Shown here piece by piece: positions 36,201-46,464 of a stretch of 64,000 nt of DNA (position 1 is the first letter of the stretch; every line of letters begins with the position of its first letter). Origin of the DNA: Leguminivora glycinivorella (Eukaryota; Arthropoda; Insecta; Lepidoptera; Tortricidae); assembly GCF_023078275.1 (NCBI RefSeq), contig NC_062998.1, forward strand, positions 13,219,916-13,283,915, given 5' to 3'. The position numbers and the translations under genes were made by a program. Under the pieces are notes generated by a model, which did no database searches, was not told the DNA's origin, and worked only from the letters and a program-made list of their open reading frames with translations.

Positions 36201-36485
36201 TCCAAAGATTATCTAAAGAAGAAATAAATTTTTGGTATCTTAAATGTAGTCGAAAATATTGGAAATATACAATCCCTAAAGGGCCAAGGAAGACGTAATT
36301 TTTTCCAATACGAGCGTGATTCAATATCGGTTTTATGTGGAATGCACGCTCTTGTTAATTAGGGGCGATACTTTATTAGAAACAAATCAAATCACATAAA
36401 AAAATGGGTGTAACTAGAAGACTACTACACGTAGTTAATAATTAATTCCATAAGAAAACTATTTATTTTTGCTCTTTGCTTTAGT

Positions 36486-36615
36486 GTGTTTTCATATTAT
36501 CCGATCCGATATCGGATGTCGGAAGGATTTCAAAGGCAAAAATCAAAGATGGCGGCTTAAATGTATGAGATATCGGTCCTGCATCCTATATCGGATCGAA
36601 TAATGTGAAAATATA
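36486..36615. mobile_element. MITE with GTGTTTTCATATTATCCGAT inverted ends
   Basis: 130 bp. The left end continues CCGATATCGGATGTCGG, and the right end is ATATCGGATCGAATAATGTG with AAAATATAC. Confidence 0.75.
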
Positions 36616-36782
36616 CCCGGTTGCTGTTAAAGAGTTAATGAGCGTAACGAACGTGTCAAATTTAACGGAAAACTAAAAACATGGTGTTGGTATATGACAA
36701 CGAAACCCTAAAAAATTATAACATGGCCTATTTATGTTTAATATTGAGACAAATTGCGATCATATCGTTAGGCCAAGACTAT

Positions 36783-36806
36783 GATAGTACTCTTTATTAT
36801 ACTGTG
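36783..36806 (-). mobile_element. Terminal 24-bp fragment of the CACA..TGTG element
   Basis: GATAGTACTCTTTATTATAC and the following TGTG equal the reversed left end of the 230-bp element. Nothing else of it is present. Confidence 0.55.
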
Positions 36807-37164
36807 TATGTCTTGGGCATCACGGTGCTACATTTACATATTACCGTGTCGCACTATTGTATCTTAAAGTTACTCACACTAGAATGATCTGTTAATGTTA
36901 GGTAATGGCACAACAAATTGCGACGCTAATGGGAAAACACACTCGTTCAGCCGAGGCCGTATGTCACGGGCATGAGGGCATCACGGCTCCACAGCAGTAG
37001 CAATGAGCCGAACTTGACCGCGGTAACGGTACAACGCGCGCCGCATAACATACGCTGCCTCCCATAGACTCCGCACGACGGTTTCCACACATTTACAAGT
37101 TACTGAATAATTTGATGATTGGTCTGGAAAAGTGCGTATCAGTGCACAAAAGTGCGATCTGAAC

Positions 37165-37240
37165 TTTGTATTTAGAGAAGCTTTTTTAAGCTTACCGTGA
37201 GGGCAATTTGTGTAAAAATCCTACAATAGTTGTAATTAAA
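37165..37240 (+). mobile_element. SINE tail fragment
   Basis: AAGCTTACCGTGAGGGCAAT and TGTGTAAAAATCCTACAAT match the 3' body of the SINE. The tRNA part is absent. Confidence 0.5.
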
Positions 37241-37307
37241 ATGAAAACTTTAATCGTGTTCTTACTCATACCTACATTATATTATACTTATCATTGTAAT
37301 ACTTACA

Positions 37308-37610
37308 AGCACAAGCTTGCTTAAGGCACAGTATAATAAAGAGTACTATCGTACAGTATGGCCACTCCCGCTCCCCGCTGAAAGTGCCGCCCATCCCCTC
37401 TCGGTTACCTCACAGTTACCGCCTGTCAAAAACACGAACAGTCGACCTGTCATATTTCACTCATACAAGCATAGTACGCGTTCACCTACACGAGCTTAGA
37501 CTGTGTGCTAGGAACGCGCCTCTTTCATATATTTGATCGCCAATGTCCGAGGTGTGCTTAAGGTTACCAGGAGGGCAATTTGTGTAAAATGGCCAACAAT
37601 ATAAGCAAAA
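37308..37610 (+). mobile_element. Second SINE tail fragment, split by a 230-bp element
   Basis: CACAAGCTTGCTTAAGG before 37327 and TTACC..GAGGGCAATTTGTGTAAAAT after 37563 join into the same SINE 3' body once the inserted element and one CTTAAGG are removed. The nesting gives the relative age. Confidence 0.65.
37327..37556 (+). mobile_element. 230-bp CACA..TGTG non-autonomous element, copy 3, with perfect 7-bp target duplication
   Basis: Begins CACAGTATAATAAAGAG and ends CCGAGGTGTG. The flanks are CTTAAGG on both sides (37320-37326 and 37557-37563). It is very similar over its length to 850-1085 and, reversed, to 3025-3255. A 60-codon frame reads through this copy and the reversed copy, but there is no recognised protein. 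Confidence 0.85.
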
Positions 37611-37769
37611 CGAAAACTTTAATAATGTAGTTATTCTATATTATCTCGAACAAGATCGTCAACCCGGGCAACTCAGTTGGACAGTGGACCTCTCTCGCAC
37701 TGCATCATGTCCGACATTGTGTTGTAGCACTCGTAGCCGACTGTAAGTCTTATGCTACATGTATAATGT

Positions 37770-37955
37770 ACTAGCTTTTGCCCACGGCTTCGCTCGCATT
37801 AGAAAGAGACAACAAAAAATGTAGCCTATGTCACTCTCCATCCCTTCAACTATCTCCACTTAAAAAATCACGTCAATTCGTCGCTCCATTTTGCCGTGAA
37901 AGGCGGACAAACAAACAGACACACACACTTTCCCATTTATAATTTAGTATGGATA
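37770..37955 (+). mobile_element. Dispersed repeat, copy 3, with intact 5' block
   Basis: Starts CTAGCTTTTGCCCACGGCTT then CGCTCGCATTAGAAAGAGAC, and ends ATTTAGTATGGAT. The bases at 63974-64000 (CTAGCATTTGCCCGCGGCCT) are the start of another copy cut by the window edge. Confidence 0.65.
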
Positions 37956-37972
37956 TTATAAGAGCATTTTCA

Positions 37973-38240
37973 GAATTTGGGACCCACCAATTAGCGTAAG
38001 TTGTTAACAAAAATTAACTCACTGTCAGTTTTATGACGATAATTAAGCAATAAATTTCTATAAAAATATTGTTATTGTGTTAATTACATAAACTTTAAGC
38101 GATAATCTAAATTCAGAATGTGAAAAAAGTACATTTTTAGACGGATTTTATGCTAACTTGTCGTCACAAAACTGACAGCGAGTTAATTTTTGTTAACAAC
38201 TTGTACGCTAATTGGGGTGTCCCAAATTCTGAAAATGCCC
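37973..38240. mobile_element. 268-bp MITE with GGGCATTTTCAGAATTTGGG ends
   Basis: Arms of about 75 bp pair: CCAATTAGCGTAAGTTGTTA on the left and TAACAACTTGTACGCTAATT on the right, plus a shared CTGTCAGTTTTATGACGA inner part. It starts just after the dispersed repeat at 37770-37955. Confidence 0.78.
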
Positions 38241-38930
38241 GTATATTCAATGTGGTAGGCGAGTGATCTGTGGCGCAAAACAATGCTCGAGCGTACCAAC
38301 GGCAGGTTACTCGGCTGACCCAATTATCTTCACAACTGGGCCATATGTTTTCGAACGCGTGTGAAATTTTGCGTCGTACTACCATATACTTTCACATTAC
38401 AGAGGATGTGTATGAATGGAGAATTGTATTTTAGTTTGTGACCATAGAAATAAGTACCTAGGGCCTCCTATTAAGGTATGTCTTTGTTTTGTTCTGAATA
38501 AACGTAGCTACATATTGAATTTATAATTGAAGTTTACAAAAACAAGAACCTGTTAGAGAATGTTAGAGAGAATGTGTAATTGATAAAAATGATAGCATTA
38601 CTAGCATGAAATTGGTTCATACATATAAAAAATCAACATGCATTTACATACTTCACCAGTAGCGGCTCGCCCTAAAGTGCGCTTGTGCGGTGCACTCCCA
38701 GAAATAATCACAAGTAAATTATAGTAATACATCAGTTATGATACCTCTAATTAATGTACTACTATTTTAAAAAAGTATCGCAAAAAAGTTAAGCCCAATT
38801 AAACAATTACTTATATTTCTTAAAAGTTCATTAAACTGACTATTACTCCGCCAACTCCCTTCCTACAATTTCATACGCACCGCGCTCAACGGAGCGCTTT
38901 CAATTGCGCTCCTATGGAATAAGATTCAAT

Positions 38931-38935
38931 GCATT
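38931..38935. repeat. Target-site duplication GCATT (left)
   Basis: Matches 47859-47863 exactly. Five bases is the usual BEL/Pao duplication length. Confidence 0.9.
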
Positions 38936-39840
38936 TGTTAGCGACGCGTCGAAATATATGTAAAATAGCATAAGAATTCGATTAAGACTGTATTCGCAAT
39001 AAAGATTATTTCGTAGGTAGGAAACGGGTAGAACTGCGTTAGTTAAGTAAATTTTGTCAATTCCGATTATTAAGTATGATAATAAGACTCATATGTGATG
39101 TATTCGATAGCAGGCAATTCCCATATTCCTTCCTTCCCAAGTCGCGGAAACCGAGTCCAAAGTTCAATCTAAACTCAGACTGTCCATTGGACTACGATTA
39201 ATAGCCAATAAGCACTAACGTGAGAGGCTTAGAGCGAGAAAACCGAACTCTCCTCTGATTGGCTAAAAATATTTCCTTAAAGTTCCGAAATCATTTTCCT
39301 TTCACCCGAAAATTGCCTTAGGATTACTCGAATCCAAGCCAATAACTCGATAACTATAAGACATATAAAGATGTAAATAGTTTTAAAACGTAGCTGGGAA
39401 CTTACGTAACACGATAACCTACATTTCCATAGTAATATTCCGTTATCGATAACAATGGAGCTCAAGGCGAGCCGCGAAACCAGTCTATTGTATGGCCCGG
39501 ACGGCTAATCACCTCTTCTATTGTGTAAAAACGTAAACAAACGCAGGTGCATTCCACTCGAGGTGAATGACCCTAGTGTCAGGTGCATTGTTACGTAATT
39601 TCGAAGCGATAGCCTAATTAGTTTATAAGTAATTAGGATTTGAACGAAAAATGATAGCGTTAAATTCACGTAATCGAGCGCCGTAACGCGATCGACCAAT
39701 CACGACGCGCCATCCGTCGCCTATCGGGCGCAATTATTTACCTCTCTATCGCACGGAGCCTCGCGCTCAGCCGAGTCGTGATTGGGCGAATAAATTGAAA
39801 TGTTTCTTTCCGTGAAGCGTGGGCGCATTCTGAAAAGGGG

Positions 39841-39848
39841 TATAAAAG
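39841..39848 (+). promoter_or_regulatory. TATA box of the 5' LTR promoter
   Basis: TATAAAAG in the sequence GGGGTATAAAAGG. Transcription would start about 30 bp on, near the GGACATTC at 39868, just before the CAGCAGCC repeats. The 3' LTR copy is at 47364-47371. Confidence 0.6.
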
Positions 39849-39897
39849 GAACGATCGCTCGGTATGGGACATTCGAATTCGACCGGAACAAGAAGAA

Positions 39898-40010
39898 CCA
39901 GCAGCCTCCAAGGAAAACCAGCAGCCAGCAGCCTACTACAAGCAGCCTACAGCCAGCAGCCAGCAGCCTACAGCCAGCAGCTAGCAGCCTACAGCCAGCA
40001 GCCAGCCACC
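39898..40010 (+). repeat. CAGCAGCC-type tandem tract in the LTR leader
   Basis: Imperfect tandem copies of a unit close to CAGCAGCCTACAGC, repeated about seven times. The same tract is at 47421-47533 in the 3' LTR. It lies directly downstream of the TATA box and so would be in the 5' leader of the transcript. Confidence 0.8.
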
Positions 40011-40340
40011 CTCCACGACGGGTAGCGGCAGCAGCAGAAAACGACAGCATCGCGACGTATCGTCCGTACCGAGCGTTTCGTTAGAATATTAGCTAGGAGT
40101 ATTTTTATAACCGCGTTAAAATTAGAGTCGTTGATTATTGTAAATATAAACCATTTGATTTGATTCGTTTTTTAGTTAGTTTATTCCAAAATCATAATCG
40201 GTACGGTTGATTGCTGAGGACGACATCGAAGCTTAAGGTACAGGCCCGGGACGAAAGAGTGAGTCGCACGAGCTCCAGCACATTCTCTCCACTTCGAGCC
40301 GTCGATAGGAAGCTTTGCGGACGCGGTCTGCAACAGTTTC

Positions 40341-40358
40341 TGGTCCTTCGAGCCGGAT
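40341..40358 (+). other. Primer-binding site, tRNA-Tyr type
   Basis: TGGTCCTTCGAGCCGGAT begins five bases after the 5' LTR. It is complementary to the 3' end of insect tRNA-Tyr including CCA. The tRNA identity is from knowledge of that tRNA, not from a search. Confidence 0.75.
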
Positions 40359-40396
40359 CTTCGTGCGGACTACGGGTCTACAGCGACGTACCTGTC

Positions 40397-40597
40397 ATGA
40401 GCGACGACAGGATGGTAAGGACGAGGTCCAGGTCCAACCGAGCTGCGTCAGTGACGAGCGAAGAGGAGAGGCAGCAACTACTCGACGAAGGCGCGTCGGC
40501 GGCCCGCGAACGAGAGGCCGCACGCGCAAGCGCTGAGAGGGCGATGGGCGCCGACGCGGCGCGCCCTCCCTCACCTCCTCCGGACCCGCTGGCGTAA
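40397..40597 (+). CDS. Short frame at the expected start of gag, out of frame with the main ORF
   Basis: It runs 66 codons from the first ATG after the primer site and is Arg/Ser-rich, then Glu/Ala-rich and Pro-rich at its end. This composition suits the basic N-terminus of a BEL/Pao Gag. The main gag-pol frame is open from 40537 in the -1 frame, so the two overlap by about 60 bp. I see no canonical slippery heptamer in the overlap. Either a one-base change broke the start of gag in this copy or in the assembly, or a frameshift or re-initiation joins them, or this is an upstream regulatory frame. In the same phase the frame is open back to 40211, through the primer site into the LTR. Confidence 0.5.
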   Translation: MSDDRMVRTRSRSNRAASVTSEEERQQLLDEGASAAREREAARASAERAMGADAARPPSPPPDPLA

Positions 40598-40629
40598 CGG
40601 AAGGGCTTAGCGTCGCCGGCGCGCAACCG

Positions 40630-43600
40630 ATGGGCGCGGCGACAGCTAACAGCACGCTCAGGTATGGATTAACCGTAGAGACACCGAGGTCACCGTCCTA
40701 CGACACGACATTGCTATGGCGAAGGGATTTAGCCAAGCGGTTACGGCGTCGTTCCAGACCCACGCCGATCCCAGCTAGACATCCCAAGGCTGCCGTCATA
40801 GACAGAACTACCGAGAAACGAAAGTCGCTGCAGGAAACTACCAAGGAGGTAAATAAACCAATTATTAAAGCTCAGTCCGTCAGATCACATGCGAGCAGTC
40901 GCACTGTGATAGAAGCGCAGCTGTCTCAGGCGGAGCTCGAGGCCAGCGAACGGCTAGCGGAGATATCCCGGAGGGAGTTGCAGCTAGAAGCGGACATGGT
41001 ACGTAAACGGCTAGACGCCAGAAAACTGCAGATCCGCGCTAATGCGGATAGCGCAGACGAGCACGAATCTGCTGGTAGCGTGCGGAATTCGAATCAAGAT
41101 CGATTAGACGAATGGCTAGAGAACTCGCGAGACGCGACGTCAAAACCCATTTGTAAGAGGTTAACCGACGAACCTCTACCCAAGTACGAGACTCCGAGAC
41201 GACCTGCGCAGGCGGAGCGGCATATTCGAGGCCTCTCACCGGACCGCCAGGTATATCGGCGATCGATATCGCCACCGTCGGAGTCGCGTAGGCGATCGAT
41301 ATCGCCACCGGAGCGACGCAGGCGATCGACGACGCCGCCGGCGCGTCGCGAGCGATCGACGTCGCCACAGCTGGACGCGCGTACTCCGCACACGGCGCAC
41401 ACGCGCGCCACCGAAGGTACTGTAGCAGAGTCCATGCTGCACCTGTTCGAGAGGATGCAGATGGCGGCCCGTCCAGCCCCGAAGGATATATTCGAGCTGC
41501 CGCATTTCTACGGAGACGTCAGCGAGTGGAGAAGTTTCTACAATACCTACGCAGAGACATCGAAGCGGTATAAGTTTACTGACTACGAGAACGTGGCGCG
41601 GCTCAGGATGGCTTTACGCGGGGACGCAAAGACGTGTGTGTCTCACGTGTTATCGACAGCCACCAGACCCGATATGATCGTGAGAATACTGAAAAAGCAG
41701 TTTGGACGCAGCGAGGTATTGTTAGACAAGGCGATTGACGACCTGCGAAAGTTGCCGCAGTTGGGGCCTACCGCGAACGACCTCAACACTTTCGCGATAA
41801 AAATAATGAACGTGGTATCTACAGTTATGGATATCGATCGAAGGCACTATGCCGATAACCCCATGCTCATCAGAGAGGTTACGGACAGGTTGTCGCCGCA
41901 TCTTCGAAGCAGATGGTGCGACTACGCGAAGAAACATCGAGACAGCAAGGACCCGGAGATTCTGCAGTTGGCGGATTTCCTCATGGAGGAGAGCGAACAG
42001 GAGATGTCCTTCTGTCACGCCCGCGCCGCCCCGAGGCGAGCGCAGGCGCCGTTATCAGTGCCGCACGCGCGCGCAGCCGGCGCTCGCGTGAAAATATCCG
42101 CAACGCACAACCCGCCGAGAGCTCCCACAGGACGTCAACACGAGGTGCAGAAAGTGACGTACGCGACACGTCAAGCCACAACATCCCGTTCGACGACGTG
42201 CCTGTTCTGCGGTGGCGGTCACCTGACGCCGGACTGCCGCAAGTTAGCCGCCCAATCCGTGGGCGCTAGATGGGAGTGGGCGAAATTAAATCGTATATGC
42301 TATCGCTGTATCGACGCGAAGCATATGAAAACACAATGCAAGGCCAAAGCGTGCGGCGTTGCAGGCTGTCCTCACGTACACCATCGACTGCTTCATGCGG
42401 ACTCGCCGCAGGAAGTGCGTGAGGATACGGCTATGGTGCTAACACAAGAAATCAGGTCAGTACCTACATCGTCAGCAGTGACGTCATCGGCCGAGCCAGC
42501 GGACACGACGGAGCCGCGAGCTGCGGACGACGAGAACGACGCCCGCGTGTACGTGTCGTCAACACCGGACTACAGCGTGCTGCTAAAGGTACTACCCGTA
42601 ACCGTATCAGGTCCAAAGGGAACGGCGCATATCTTCGCTTTCCTTGACGATGGATCCACCTTGTCAATGATCGACCAGGACGTCGCGGACGAGATCGGCG
42701 CGGTCGGTCAAGACGAGCCGCTATGCATAAGAGGTATTCAGCGGTTGAAACTTAGCTCAGTGACACAGACGGTCAAGGCTAAAGTAAGCCCCGCTCGTGG
42801 CGGCTTGACATACGATATATCCCTAAAAACGGTAGACGGACTAGGGATACGCTCGCAGTCATTAAATAAGAAGCGTCTATTGGAATACGAACATCTGGCG
42901 GACTTGGGCGACGAGTGCTACACGGGCATGGGCGTGCCGCAGATGTTAATAGGCGGAGACTTCAGTCATCTTATAAACCCGACGGAGGTGAGGCAGGGCG
43001 GCGAGGACGAGCCGTGCGCAGTTAAAACCTCGTTAGGATGGGTTTTCTTCGGGCGAATGCCGAGGTATGTACCAAATAACGAGCAGGTCGTGATGCACTG
43101 CCACAGTGACGACAGTGATCTCGTGGAGCAGGTCAAGAAACACTGGGCAGTCGAGGCGCTTGGCATAACGGCAAAGGACAACATTCGACCCGACGACCAG
43201 CGAGCGATCGATACATTCGAACGAACAGTAAAAAAGGTAGGACAGAGATACGAAGTCGGCCAACTATGGGCTGCCGACGACATAAAGCTGCCACCGAGTT
43301 TCAACATGGCGAAGGCGAGATTACGCAATCTAGAAGCCCGCATGTCGAGAGATCCTGACTTCGCCAACGAGTATCAAGCACAGATACACAAGCTTCTGGA
43401 AAAGGGGTACGCAGAGCGCATCATGGAACCACCGCAGTCAGATCGGATGTGGTTTCTGCCCCATTTCAGCGTCTACAATTTAAATAAAGGAAAGTATCGC
43501 GCTGTATTCGATTGCGCCGCGAAAAGTCAGGGATGTGCATTGAACGATTTCATCCTCGCGGGACCGGATTTACTACAGAGCCTGCTGGGGATACTACTTC

Positions 43601-46464
43601 GATTCCGTGAGTGGGAATTCGCCGTCACCGCGGACATACAGGAAATGTTCCTTCAAATACAGCTGCGAAGAGAGGATCGGCATAGTCAGCTCTTCATCTG
43701 GAGGGGATCGCGGCGTGACGTGACACCGTGGACGTACCAGCTAAACCGGGTATGTTTCGGTAACATCTCTTCTCCTTTTCTCGCACACTCGGTGCGGAAT
43801 AGGAATGCGACGGACAACAAGGATCGCTATCCGGACGCGGTCTACGATATCCATAATAATCACTACATGGACGATTATGTGGCATCATATGAGACAGAAC
43901 GGGAACTCATATCAACAGCGACACAGGTGAGACTAGCACACGCGGAGGCTAGCTTTCGGCTGCGCAGCTACGCTAGCAACAGCGAGTTGTTAATGCGAAA
44001 CATCGATCCGGAGGAGCGAGCGACGGGACCTTCTCATCTCGGAGAAAAGCAACAGACCGTCCTCGGAATGACGTGGGACCCAGAGACGGATACGCTGGGG
44101 TACAACACGAAAATGCTACGAGTGCCAGACGACGTGAAAAGGTACGAGCGATCGCCCACTAAAAGGGAACTTTTGAGTGCCGTAATGTCAGTTTACGACC
44201 CATTAGGCCTCATAGCGCAGTATATGATAAGCGCTAAGATCATATTCCAACGTGTGTGGACAAAGGGCACGGACTGGGACGAGCGGCTGCCGGCGGAGGA
44301 AGCGGAGGACTTTTTCCGGTGGCTGAGAGCACTGAGCGACGTGTCCGCGCTGCGAATACCTCGACGATACGCCACGCCCACCGGTGCAGTTAGAAGAGAA
44401 CTGCATATTTTCAGTGATGCATCGACCGAGGCCTACAGCGCGGCGGCCTATTGGCGAGTATCGAACGACGAGGAGGAAACGCAAGTGAGCTTAGCTATAG
44501 CGAAAAGCCGAGTTTGCCCGCTAAAGGTAATGACAGTTCCCAGGCTCGAATTAACCGCAGCAGTCGTCGGCGTGCGGCTGGCGGAGACAATTTTACGCGA
44601 GCAGCGTTATCCTGTGACAAAGGTGACGTATTGGACAGATTCCATGGTTGTTCTCGGATGGGTTCGCGATGACGCGCGAAACTATCGTCCGTACGTGTCA
44701 CACCGACTTGCGGAGATCGCCGAGAAAACAGATAGAGACGCGTGGAGGTATGTACCAACCGCTCAGAACCCCGCAGATCGAGCGACGAGATGTCAACCAG
44801 CGCAGAGCGTGCGCATCGAGGACGAGTGGTACGAAGGACCGCGCTTTCTCTATGGACCCGAGACATCATGGCCTAGTCACACATCGAATCGAACAGACGA
44901 CCTGCCTGAGAGGAAGGCGAGGCCGTCAACCGAGACGTCACTGGCGATCATCTCAGCGAAGCCAGACCCTTCGAGCGTACTGCCAGACGTGAGACGGTTT
45001 AGCAGTTACGACAGACTGTTGAACGCGACAGCGAACGTCTTGCTATTCATCGAGAAAATGAGAACGAAGAATAAAGCCTTGCAGCTACAAGTCAGACATT
45101 TGAGAAAGGCAGAACACATGTGGTTGCAATACAGTCAACGACGAAGCTTTCCCGAAGAGCTTCGAGCCTTAAGCCAGAATAGGCTCATCGATCGCAAATC
45201 GCGATTATACGACCTGGCACCCGAGCTAGGCGATGACGGCGTGTTACGCATGAAGACGAGGCTGGGCAGCGCTCCAGTATTGTACACCGCGCTACAACCG
45301 ATAATACTGGATGGCCGCGAGCCGTTCACCCGTCTACTCATCCTGCGAGCTCACCGACGATCAGCGCACATTCACAACGAAGCAGTAATCAACGAACTGC
45401 GACAAGAATATTGGATACTACATCTGCGGCCGACCGTGAAGTCTGTAGCTCGAAACTGCGCGCTATGCACACTACGACGAGCAACACCGAGAGCGCAGCC
45501 CTTAGGCGATCTCCCGCCCGAGCGACTACAGGCGTATCAACGTCCCTTCACTCACACCGCACAAGACTACATGGGACCGATGTTCGTCACGATCGGACGG
45601 CGCAGAGAAAAACGCTGGGTGTGTCTATACACGTGCCTAGTGACGCGCGCTATTCACCTTGAAAGCGTGCACAGTCTTTCAACCGACAGCGCGCTACTAT
45701 CACTACGAAGATTCGCCGCGAGAAGAGGATGGCCCAGGACGATGTACAGCGATAACGCGACGTGCTTCAGGGCGGCGGCGACGGAACTACGTGAGGCGTA
45801 CCGGCAATGGCTGCCTGTACTGCAAACTTACGCCACTCAGAACCGAATGGAGTGGAAATTCATCCCACCTGGCAATCCTTCGGCCGGGGGCGCGTGGGAG
45901 CGAATGATAAGGACAGTTAAGATAGCGATGTCCTACACCTTCAACGAACGAGCACCGAAACCCGAAGTTTTCGAAACTCTACTCGCCGAGATAGAGAATA
46001 TCGTCAACCGACGACCACTTACACATGTCAACGTCGATCCAGACTCCGAAGAAAGTTTGACTCCAGCACACTTTCTACTTCTTCATAACGCTAACCTACC
46101 GATGATTGGCGTTTACGACGAGAACGAAAAGAAGCAATGGAAGATGGCCCAAGCGCTTGCCGACCACTTTTGGCGGCGCTGGACCAAAGAGTACTTTCCT
46201 CTACTGGCACCGAGGAAGTCGTCCCACGACGGAGGGCGGCAACTTCAACCAGGCGATGTGGTCATCGTCGCTGAACCCAATGGTCCACGCAGCGTGTGGC
46301 CCCGAGGCGTCGTCGAGACTACCTACCCGGGACCCGATGGACGGGTCCGCTCCGCTGACATCAGAACGAGACACGGGACGCTACGCAGGCCCAGCTGCAG
46401 GCTGGCGGTCATCGCGTCGCAACCCATGCACCAGGAGTCTTCGACTGCGGGGACAAAATGTTAG
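40630..46464 (+). CDS. gag-pol: BEL/Pao Gag-Pol polyprotein
   Basis: 1944 codons. Approximate residue positions are as follows. A coiled, basic N-terminal part with Ser-Pro-rich repeats (190-260) comes first. The Gag core starts near 285 (Phe-Tyr-Gly-Asp..Trp). Zinc knuckles lie at 524-537 and 557-570, with a third Cys/His cluster at 573-590. The retropepsin Asp-Asp-Gly-Ser is near 672. Reverse transcriptase begins near 956, with Tyr-Met-Asp-Asp at 1079-1082. The Pao-type connection region is near 1143-1250. RNase H acidic residues are near 1262, 1305, 1336 and 1385. The integrase His-His-Cys-Cys domain is at 1575-1615, and its Asp, Asp and Glu catalytic residues are near 1648, 1708 and 1756. 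A C-terminal domain of the DUF5641 type occupies about 1840-1930. It supplies the reverse transcription and integration machinery. The annotated ATG may not be the true start, because the frame is open 31 codons further upstream. Every catalytic motif that I checked is intact. Confidence 0.93.
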   Translation: MGAATANSTLRYGLTVETPRSPSYDTTLLWRRDLAKRLRRRSRPTPIPARHPKAAVIDRTTEKRKSLQETTKEVNKPIIKAQSVRSHASSRTVIEAQLSQAELEASERLAEISRRELQLEADMVRKRLDARKLQIRANADSADEHESAGSVRNSNQDRLDEWLENSRDATSKPICKRLTDEPLPKYETPRRPAQAERHIRGLSPDRQVYRRSISPPSESRRRSISPPERRRRSTTPPARRERSTSPQLDARTPHTAHTRATEGTVAESMLHLFERMQMAARPAPKDIFELPHFYGDVSEWRSFYNTYAETSKRYKFTDYENVARLRMALRGDAKTCVSHVLSTATRPDMIVRILKKQFGRSEVLLDKAIDDLRKLPQLGPTANDLNTFAIKIMNVVSTVMDIDRRHYADNPMLIREVTDRLSPHLRSRWCDYAKKHRDSKDPEILQLADFLMEESEQEMSFCHARAAPRRAQAPLSVPHARAAGARVKISATHNPPRAPTGRQHEVQKVTYATRQATTSRSTTCLFCGGGHLTPDCRKLAAQSVGARWEWAKLNRICYRCIDAKHMKTQCKAKACGVAGCPHVHHRLLHADSPQEVREDTAMVLTQEIRSVPTSSAVTSSAEPADTTEPRAADDENDARVYVSSTPDYSVLLKVLPVTVSGPKGTAHIFAFLDDGSTLSMIDQDVADEIGAVGQDEPLCIRGIQRLKLSSVTQTVKAKVSPARGGLTYDISLKTVDGLGIRSQSLNKKRLLEYEHLADLGDECYTGMGVPQMLIGGDFSHLINPTEVRQGGEDEPCAVKTSLGWVFFGRMPRYVPNNEQVVMHCHSDDSDLVEQVKKHWAVEALGITAKDNIRPDDQRAIDTFERTVKKVGQRYEVGQLWAADDIKLPPSFNMAKARLRNLEARMSRDPDFANEYQAQIHKLLEKGYAERIMEPPQSDRMWFLPHFSVYNLNKGKYRAVFDCAAKSQGCALNDFILAGPDLLQSLLGILLRFREWEFAVTADIQEMFLQIQLRREDRHSQLFIWRGSRRDVTPWTYQLNRVCFGNISSPFLAHSVRNRNATDNKDRYPDAVYDIHNNHYMDDYVASYETERELISTATQVRLAHAEASFRLRSYASNSELLMRNIDPEERATGPSHLGEKQQTVLGMTWDPETDTLGYNTKMLRVPDDVKRYERSPTKRELLSAVMSVYDPLGLIAQYMISAKIIFQRVWTKGTDWDERLPAEEAEDFFRWLRALSDVSALRIPRRYATPTGAVRRELHIFSDASTEAYSAAAYWRVSNDEEETQVSLAIAKSRVCPLKVMTVPRLELTAAVVGVRLAETILREQRYPVTKVTYWTDSMVVLGWVRDDARNYRPYVSHRLAEIAEKTDRDAWRYVPTAQNPADRATRCQPAQSVRIEDEWYEGPRFLYGPETSWPSHTSNRTDDLPERKARPSTETSLAIISAKPDPSSVLPDVRRFSSYDRLLNATANVLLFIEKMRTKNKALQLQVRHLRKAEHMWLQYSQRRSFPEELRALSQNRLIDRKSRLYDLAPELGDDGVLRMKTRLGSAPVLYTALQPIILDGREPFTRLLILRAHRRSAHIHNEAVINELRQEYWILHLRPTVKSVARNCALCTLRRATPRAQPLGDLPPERLQAYQRPFTHTAQDYMGPMFVTIGRRREKRWVCLYTCLVTRAIHLESVHSLSTDSALLSLRRFAARRGWPRTMYSDNATCFRAAATELREAYRQWLPVLQTYATQNRMEWKFIPPGNPSAGGAWERMIRTVKIAMSYTFNERAPKPEVFETLLAEIENIVNRRPLTHVNVDPDSEESLTPAHFLLLHNANLPMIGVYDENEKKQWKMAQALADHFWRRWTKEYFPLLAPRKSSHDGGRQLQPGDVVIVAEPNGPRSVWPRGVVETTYPGPDGRVRSADIRTRHGTLRRPSCRLAVIASQPMHQESSTAGTKC

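Larger units (their letters stand above)
38936..40335 (+). repeat. 5' LTR of the BEL/Pao element
   Basis: 1400 bp, TG..CA bounded, identical by eye to 46459-47858. It contains a TATA box at 39841, a GC-rich CAGCAGCC tandem tract at 39898-40010 and an AATAAA at 38998. Several frames of 60-109 codons run through it in both copies. They have no family resemblance and are taken as chance. Confidence 0.95.

Noticed and set aside
39721..40050. 109-codon minus-strand frame with Leu-Ala-Ala-Gly-Cys repeats in each LTR
   Set aside because: Reverse reading of the CAGCAGCC array, present only because the tandem unit length keeps the frame open.
40395..40655. Opposite-strand frames under the start of gag, and many more under gag-pol
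   Set aside because: Shadows of the GC-rich coding strand.
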